A stretch of 6,753 nt of DNA from assembly GCA_015658765.1 (NCBI GenBank), contig DQOE01000241.1:1-6753 (forward strand). Direction: 5' to 3'. Below are positions 1 to 6,753 of the stretch, one piece after another. The position numbers and the translations under genes are program-made. Each line of letters starts with the position of its first letter. The first letter of the stretch is position 1. The notes under the pieces were generated by a model. The model searched no databases, was not told where the DNA came from, and saw only the letters and a program-made list of their open reading frames with translations. This stretch comes from Verrucomicrobiota bacterium. GTDB lineage: Bacteria > Verrucomicrobiota > Verrucomicrobiia > Limisphaerales > UBA1096.

Positions 1-153
1 CCGAAGACGGAGCGACCGGGTTAAAGGTTGGTTACTCGGTTAACAGTTGTTTCTCAGCTTCAAACGGGCTGCCCGCAATCACGGAGCCCAGCGGCGGGGC
101 AACATACGCATGGCCAAGCCGATTGCAAGTGCCATTTGCGAGAAAATAACTGT

Positions 154-2352
154 TTATTTGAAGGAATCCAGGGCGCGACGGGCCTCGCGGCGGACGTAGT
201 CGTAGTCGTCACGCAGCCGCTTCCGCAGTTCCGGCTCGGCTTTTCGCGCCCCTTTACCCACTCGCCGCAGCACTTGGCAAGCGAAAAGCCGTACGAGTGG
301 TTCGTCGTTGTCGAGCACCGAGATGTACAAGTCGACGTCGCGGACGCGCACTCGGCGCAGGGCATCCATCGTCACCTCCCGATCCTCGCTCACGTCCAGC
401 CGGGCGAACAACTCCGGCCCGGCCGGGCGGGCATCCGAGCCCAGCTCACCCAATTCGCGGATGGCCGTGTGCCGCACCTTGGCTGACGAGTCGTCCAACG
501 CCGACTTGAGCGCAGCCAACAGTTTGTCGTCATCCGGATCGACCCTGGCCAGGGCGTCCAATGCGCTGGCCCGCACCGCGGCGTTGTCGTGATCCAATGC
601 CCGGTTCAGCGCTGGCAACGCCGGCTTGGCTACCGGCCCCAGCTTGGCCAGCGCGGCGAACGCGGCGGCTTGGGTGGCGGCATGCTTCACGTTCAGCACG
701 CCAACCAAACTCGTCACCGCGCTGTTGGGCAACTTGCTAAAACCACCGAGCGACTCGACGACAGCCAGGCGCAAATCCGTCCCGGCACCGTCGAGCATGC
801 CGACAAGCCGCCCGGCCAGAGCCGCGTCGGCGCTGCCGAGTTTGCCAATGGCTCGCACGGCGCTGAGCTGAATCGCACCGTCCTTGTCTCCGAGTCTCTC
901 GACCAATGCCGAAGTCGCCCCGCGCGCGCTTGGCCCGAGGCTGGCGAGCGCATCCATTGCCGACTGGCGGACAATCGAGTTGTCATCGTTCATCGCCGAT
1001 TGCAACCGTGGCATCAGGTTGGCCGGCTTGGCGGTGGACGCCACCAACGCGGCCAGTGCCATCCCGCGAAACGCCGCCTGTTCGTGTTCCAAAAACGGCA
1101 GGATCGCCTGCCGCGCCGTCGCCGACTTTGCCCCGATGTTTTTCAGCCCGAGCAGGGCGAGATAAGCCGGGCCGGACGCCTGTTCCACCTTCAACGCGGT
1201 CGCAAGCGCGGGCACGGCCTGCAGGCCGATGTCACTGAGGCACCGGGCCTGCCACGTGTCGTCGCCCAGTTTGGCCAAGGGCTGTGCCTCGACCGACGCC
1301 AAAAGCCCCGGCACAGCCTCGCGGCCGATCTCGACCAGCGCCCGGCAGTAGGACGCCCGCTCCTCACCCGCCGCTTGGCCAAGGTGGGCGATCAACTTTG
1401 GAACAGCGGCGGCGGCGGCCGGGCCGATGCGCCCAAGCAAATCAACCGCCTGACTGCGCTTGGCCGGGTCGGCTCCTCCCAGCCACTTGAGCAGATGCGG
1501 CACAGCCGCCCGGCTGTCGGGGCGCAGGCTGAGCAGGCCGTTCATGGCCTCGTGCCGGACGGGCTCGTCGTCGTGCTCCAGCGCCGGCAAAAGCAGCGGC
1601 AGCATTTGGTCGCCGGACAAGCCAACGCGATTCAACGCCTCGAGTCCGTTGGCGATAACCCCGGGGGACTGCTCCGCCACAAGCAGCTTGGCCAAGCGCC
1701 CGCTCGGTTCGCCCGGTTGATTCATCCAGCCGATGGCCACTGCGGCAGCGGCGCGAATATTTTCTTCCTCCGAGCCAAGCGCCTCCAACACCTGCGGGTG
1801 CGCTGCCGGGCCGATTTTCCCGAGCGCGGCACCGGCGGTTTCGCCGATGTGATTTTCCTCGTCGGCCAACAGGGCGAACAGTCGCGGCACTGCCTCGTGA
1901 GCCGCCGGCCCCATGTTGCCGAGCACCTTGGCCGCTCCGCTGCGAATGGAGGGGCTGTCATCGCCCAGCGCGTCGATGAGCTGCGGCACGGCAGCCGGGC
2001 CGATCCGGGTCAGGGCGGTGACCACCCGCAGCCGAACCTGATCGCGGTAACGGCGTCCGCCACGGCTGAGTCGCTTGATGAGTTCCGGCGTGGCCTCGTG
2101 GGCGGCTGGGCCAAGGTTGGCCAGCGCGGTGGCTGACCAGAAAAAAACCTGCACTTCATCGTCGTCCAGCGCTCTGGCCAGCGCCGGCACGGCGGCTTTA
2201 GCCTCCGGGCCGATCAACGCGAGCGAGCGGGCCGCTTCGCGCCGGGCAACCTTGCCTCCGTCCACCAGGTCGCTGATCAACTCGTCCACCTCCGCGGCGG
2301 CAGCCATCAGCGCCCCCATCAAAAAAATAAAAATGGTGCCCGATATTTTCAT
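154..2352 (-). CDS. Secreted HEAT-repeat solenoid protein (about 22 repeats)
   Basis: This 732-residue protein is built almost entirely from HEAT / PBS-lyase-like repeats. Residues 1-20 form a signal peptide (a lysine, a hydrophobic core IFIFLMGAL, then an alanine run, likely cut after A20), so the protein should act outside the cytoplasm. From residue 21 to the end I count about 22 repeats of roughly 30-35 residues. The recurring pattern is a helix ending near LGxxA, a turn of the type GPAAxxAVP, then a second helix beginning xLxxxL and an acidic DDD/DDE turn. Examples are GPAAHEATP at 81-89 and GPAAHEAVP at 148-156. No catalytic domain, haem motif or membrane anchor is visible. HEAT solenoids generally act as protein-binding scaffolds; the partner is unknown, and the DUF1592/DUF1552 proteins encoded upstream are candidates by context. 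The start ATG has no good ribosome-binding site: the nearest purine run, AGAGG, is 17 nt away and lies inside a terminator hairpin. The stop is TAA. Repeat architecture is certain; function is not. Confidence 0.9.
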   Translation of the reverse strand: MKISGTIFIFLMGALMAAAAEVDELISDLVDGGKVARREAARSLALIGPEAKAAVPALARALDDDEVQVFFWSATALANLGPAAHEATPELIKRLSRGGRRYRDQVRLRVVTALTRIGPAAVPQLIDALGDDSPSIRSGAAKVLGNMGPAAHEAVPRLFALLADEENHIGETAGAALGKIGPAAHPQVLEALGSEEENIRAAAAVAIGWMNQPGEPSGRLAKLLVAEQSPGVIANGLEALNRVGLSGDQMLPLLLPALEHDDEPVRHEAMNGLLSLRPDSRAAVPHLLKWLGGADPAKRSQAVDLLGRIGPAAAAAVPKLIAHLGQAAGEERASYCRALVEIGREAVPGLLASVEAQPLAKLGDDTWQARCLSDIGLQAVPALATALKVEQASGPAYLALLGLKNIGAKSATARQAILPFLEHEQAAFRGMALAALVASTAKPANLMPRLQSAMNDDNSIVRQSAMDALASLGPSARGATSALVERLGDKDGAIQLSAVRAIGKLGSADAALAGRLVGMLDGAGTDLRLAVVESLGGFSKLPNSAVTSLVGVLNVKHAATQAAAFAALAKLGPVAKPALPALNRALDHDNAAVRASALDALARVDPDDDKLLAALKSALDDSSAKVRHTAIRELGELGSDARPAGPELFARLDVSEDREVTMDALRRVRVRDVDLYISVLDNDEPLVRLFACQVLRRVGKGARKAEPELRKRLRDDYDYVRREARRALDSFK

Positions 2353-2356
2353 GTGC

Positions 2357-2382
2357 GAAAAAAATCCCGCCTCTGCGGGATT
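2357..2382 (-). terminator. Intrinsic terminator (possible attenuator) between the DUF1552 and HEAT genes
   Basis: On the minus strand the sequence AATCCCGC-AGAG-GCGGGATT forms a perfect 8-bp stem with a four-base loop. The last two stem bases run straight into a seven-T tract (plus-strand A7 at 2358-2364). This is the classic rho-independent layout for transcription leaving the DUF1552 gene, whose stop lies 30 nt before the stem. The opposite strand has no T-run after the hairpin, so the signal is one-way. It ends five bases before the HEAT start codon, so any transcript reaching the HEAT gene from upstream must read through it. A -10-like TTTAAT at 2391-2386 lies just before it, but no convincing -35 accompanies it. 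Confidence 0.85.
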
Positions 2383-2412
2383 GAAATTAAATCGGCAGCG
2401 GGGTTGCCGGCA

Positions 2413-3760
2413 TCACGACAAAAACGGCAGCGTGCCGGTGCTGTCGTTGAACGAGCCGGTCGTCGCCCCGGCTTGGTTCAGCATCGTGGCAAACAGGTTG
2501 TTTAGCGGCGTGTCGCCGGAATACTGGATGTGCCGGCCTGGCCGAATCCATCCGCCGCCGCGGCCGGCGAGCACGATCGGCAGGTTCTCGTTATTGTGGC
2601 GGTTGCCGTCGCTGATGCCGCTGCCGTAAACGATCATGCAGTTGTCGAGCAGCGAGCCGTCGCCTTCCGGGATCGACTTCATTTTCTGCAGCATATACGC
2701 GAGCTGCCCGACGTGGAAGGTGTTGATTTTGCTGATCTTTTCCAGCTTGTCGCGGTTGTTTTGGTGGTGCGACAACGAGTGATGCCCCTCGCTCACGCCG
2801 ATCGGGCGGTAGCTGCGGTTCGAGCCGGCGTTGGCCAGCATGAAGGTGGAAACACGGGTGACGTCCGTCTGGAACGCGAGGATCATCATGTCGCCCATCA
2901 GTCGGATGTGTTCCTCGTAGCTGTCCGGCACGCCCTCCGGCTTCTCGAACCCGGCGAGGACATCCGGCTGCGCGGCATTTTCGTCCTCGGCACGCCCGAT
3001 GCGCTGTTCGATCTCGCGGACGGCGACCAGGTATTCGTCGAGTTTTTGGCGGTCGTTACCGCTGACTTTTTTTGTCAAAGAACGGGCATCCTCCAGCACG
3101 AAGTCGAGGAGGCTCTTCCGGTATCGTTGGCGCCTGGCCAGACTCTCGTTGCGTTCGCCCGCGCGGTCGTTGCCAAAGAGGCGTTCGAAAACCAGGCGCG
3201 GGTTGGTCTCCTTGGCCATCGGCGTGGCACCGTCCCGCCACGAGACGTTGTTCGAGTAGGCGCAACTGTAGCCGGAATCGCATTTGCCTGACTGCCGGCC
3301 GCGCTCAGTGCCCAACTCCAGCGAGGCGAAGCGCGTCTGGTGACCGATCTTTTGCGCGGCAAACTGATCCACCGAAATGCCGGCGCGAATCTCCGAGCCT
3401 TCGCTCTTGAGCGGCTGCACGCCGGTCAGGAACACCCCGGCGCTGCGGGCGTGGTCGCCGGGGCCGTCGCCGTTGGAGCGGCCCTTGTCCTGCGTCAACC
3501 CGCTGAGCACGCACAGGTCGCGCTTCACCGGTGAGAGCGGCTTGAGGATGCGTGGCAAATCGTAGTGCGCGCCGGTGACTTCCGGTTTCCATTCCTGGAT
3601 GTGCACGCCGTTTGGCACGAACATAAACGCCATGCGCACCGGCGGCTGGACCGCCGCCGCGCCGCCCAGGGCGCGCACCGGGTTCATGCTCTCTAGCAGC
3701 GGCAGCGACACCGCCGCGCCGAGCCCCTTGAGAAACGTGCGCCTGTGAAGGTGGGTTTGG

Positions 3761-3768
<8 letters not shown>
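2413..3768 (-). CDS. DUF1552 family protein, Tat-exported
   Basis: This 451-residue protein belongs to the DUF1552 family. The N-terminus carries a twin-arginine signal (RRTFLKG at residues 9-15, followed by a hydrophobic stretch GLGAAVSLPLLESM), so it is predicted to be exported folded, as cofactor- or metal-bearing proteins often are. Family-like segments follow in order: FMFVPNGVHIQEW after the signal, SGLTQDKGRSNGDGPGDHAR, the two-cysteine segment CDSGYSCAYSNNVSW, a charged helical middle, and near the C-terminus YGSGISDGNRHNNENLP followed by a glycine-rich AGRGGG. The C-terminal Asp/His-rich segment resembles the corresponding part of DUF1501 proteins, which are related to the alkaline phosphatase/sulfatase fold; a metal site there is inference. 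Length is normal for the family. The start ATG overlaps the upstream gene's stop (ATGAGTAA), and GGAG lies just upstream, which fits coupled translation. No activity has been established for the family. Confidence 0.92.
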
Positions 3769-6091
<2,323 letters not shown>

Positions 6092-6115
6092 TAAACCCCC
6101 AAGAAGTTAGCGCAA

Positions 6116-6164
6116 AAAGTACGCGCACGCACGCTGGTATATTCAATAACGCGCATGGGAATAT
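6116..6164 (-). promoter_or_regulatory. Weak candidate promoter and operator-like inverted repeat upstream of the DUF1592-family gene
   Basis: The 92-nt gap after the peptidase stop is more AT-rich than its surroundings. On the minus strand TTGAAT (6145-6140) and TACTTT (6121-6116) are 18 nt apart and could serve as -35 and -10 elements, placing a start site about 20 nt before the ATG. Overlapping the -35, ATATTC (6139-6144) and GAATAT (6159-6164) form a perfect 6-bp inverted repeat with arm centres 20 bp apart, about two helical turns, which would suit a dimeric regulator. Neither match is strong and a 6-bp repeat in such a gap can arise by chance. No terminator for the peptidase gene is visible here. 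Confidence 0.25.
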
Positions 6165-6183
6165 GGATCGATCACAAGGCGAA

Positions 6184-6753
6184 TCAGCGCGGCAGCGTTT
6201 CCGGGAGGTCGGCGATGACGTAGGCCATCACGGCCATCGCGGCGACGCAGCGGTTGAACTCCGCCGGATCAAGCTTGTCGATCGTGTCGGCGTCGGTGTG
6301 GTGAAACCAAAAATATTTCTCGCGATCCACCTCGAGATGCATCACCGGCACGCCGCCCCGAACCAGCTTGAGCACATCCGCGCCTCGGCAGCCCTTGGCG
6401 ACGTTGCCGGAACCGATTGGGTCGAGCAACTTGGCGACTCCCCGGATGATCTCCATCCCCCGGCCGCTACCAAGGAAGCCAAAGCCGGTCGGCCGGAACA
6501 CGCCGGAGTCGGACTCGATCGCCAGCGTGTGCCTGGCCAAGGCCGCCTCGTGCCGCTTGGCGTATGCCCTTGCGCCGCGCAAGCCGTTCTCCTCATTCGT
6601 CCACAGCACGACGCGCACGGTGCGCCTTGGCCGCAGGCCAAGCTTGAGCATCAGCCGCGCAGCCTCCCACGCGGCGAGGCAACCGCCGCCGTCGTCCATC
6701 GCCCCTTGGCCAACATCCCACGAGTCGATGTGGCCGCTGACGATGACGATCTC
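6184..6753 (-). CDS. M28-family zinc metallopeptidase (carboxypeptidase Q-like), C-terminal part
   Basis: The frame is open to the right edge of the window, so this is the last 189 residues of a larger protein; the first Met inside it (6699) is not the real start. The first visible residues are EIVIVSGHIDSWDVGQGAMD, the diagnostic M28 block. The co-catalytic site appears complete (positions within the visible fragment): H8 of GHIDSWD, bridging D20 of GAMDDG, catalytic E54 and zinc ligand E55 of WTNEENG, D82 of ESDSG, and H152 of FHHTDADT. The GQGAMDDG and YFWFHHTDADTIDKLDP blocks resemble the carboxypeptidase Q (plasma glutamate carboxypeptidase) branch. The family hydrolyses short peptides from one end, and most relatives are secreted; the signal peptide would lie outside the window. 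The gene precedes the DUF1592-family gene on the same strand with a 92-nt gap, so co-transcription is possible but unproven. The exact substrate cannot be read from the sequence. Confidence 0.93.
   Translation of the reverse strand, partial: EIVIVSGHIDSWDVGQGAMDDGGGCLAAWEAARLMLKLGLRPRRTVRVVLWTNEENGLRGARAYAKRHEAALARHTLAIESDSGVFRPTGFGFLGSGRGMEIIRGVAKLLDPIGSGNVAKGCRGADVLKLVRGGVPVMHLEVDREKYFWFHHTDADTIDKLDPAEFNRCVAAMAVMAYVIADLPETLPR

Noticed and set aside
19..44. Three GGTTA words (near 19, 30 and 38) considered as a short tandem repeat or binding-site cluster.
   Set aside because: The spacing is irregular, the words are only five bases long, and the stretch sits at the window edge with no gene context.
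65..75. CGGGC/GCCCG palindrome downstream of the HEAT stop, considered as its terminator.
   Set aside because: The loop would be a single base and no T-tract follows on the minus strand, so it cannot act as an intrinsic terminator.
42..154. Inverted repeat AACAGTT (42-48) and AACTGTT (148-154) flanking the region downstream of the HEAT gene.
   Set aside because: The arms are only 7 bp and about 100 bp apart, with no T-run, no gene between them and no target-site duplication; chance is the simplest explanation.
1888..2112. Possible recent tandem amplification within the HEAT gene, because GPAAHEAxP occurs in near-identical form at residues 81-89 and 148-156.
   Set aside because: At DNA level the two copies differ at many synonymous positions (2089-2112 against 1888-1911), so they are old repeats held by protein constraint.
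589..2136. 515-codon open frame on the plus strand, antisense to the HEAT-repeat gene.
   Set aside because: Its apparent repetitiveness is the reflection of the HEAT repeats. It has no signal peptide, no ribosome-binding site and no recognisable domain.
2530..3291. 253-codon open frame on the plus strand, antisense to the DUF1552 gene.
   Set aside because: It is a shadow frame with no recognisable motif, and the opposite strand carries an unambiguous family protein.

Overview
The window reads as a piece of a GC-rich chromosome (about 60-65% G+C by eye) from a PVC-superphylum bacterium. Verrucomicrobiota is somewhat more likely than Planctomycetota, but that choice is inference. The main clue is the adjacent pair of genes for a large secreted multi-DUF c-type cytochrome protein (DUF1587/DUF1595/DUF1592/DUF1588/DUF1585) and a Tat-exported DUF1552 protein. 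This pair is typical of Planctomycetota and Verrucomicrobiota, and is also found in some Acidobacteriota and Myxococcota. A secreted HEAT-repeat protein and weak Shine-Dalgarno signals fit the same picture.

All four genes lie on the minus strand, so the transcription order runs from high to low coordinates. (1) 6753-6184 is the C-terminal part of an M28-family zinc metallopeptidase that runs off the right edge. (2) 6183-6092 is a 92-nt gap with a weak candidate promoter/operator. (3) 6091-3761 is the di-haem DUF1592-family protein. (4) 3768-2413 is the DUF1552 protein, overlapping the previous gene by 8 nt (ATGAGTAA), which implies translational coupling. (5) 2412-2353 is a 60-nt gap holding a textbook intrinsic terminator that ends five bases before the next start codon. 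(6) 2352-154 is a secreted protein made almost wholly of about 22 HEAT repeats. Positions 1-153 hold no gene or terminator that I can support.

The three genes after the peptidase all appear to encode exported proteins. One has two CxxCH haem sites and a probable beta-sandwich binding region, one is folded before export through Tat, and one is a solenoid scaffold. The simplest reading is an extracytoplasmic module in which the first two proteins are made together and the HEAT protein is made in limited or conditional amounts by read-through of the terminator. The biochemical function of DUF1552/DUF1592 pairs is not established, so no substrate is claimed.

The most unusual sequence-level signal is not a gene. 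The palindrome TTGGCCAA occurs nine times in 6.75 kb, in two codon frames and in three of the four genes, far above a composition-based expectation of about 0.1. It looks like a highly iterated palindrome comparable in behaviour to cyanobacterial HIP1. Long open frames on the plus strand (for example 589-2136 and 4121-6094) are antisense shadows and are not annotated.
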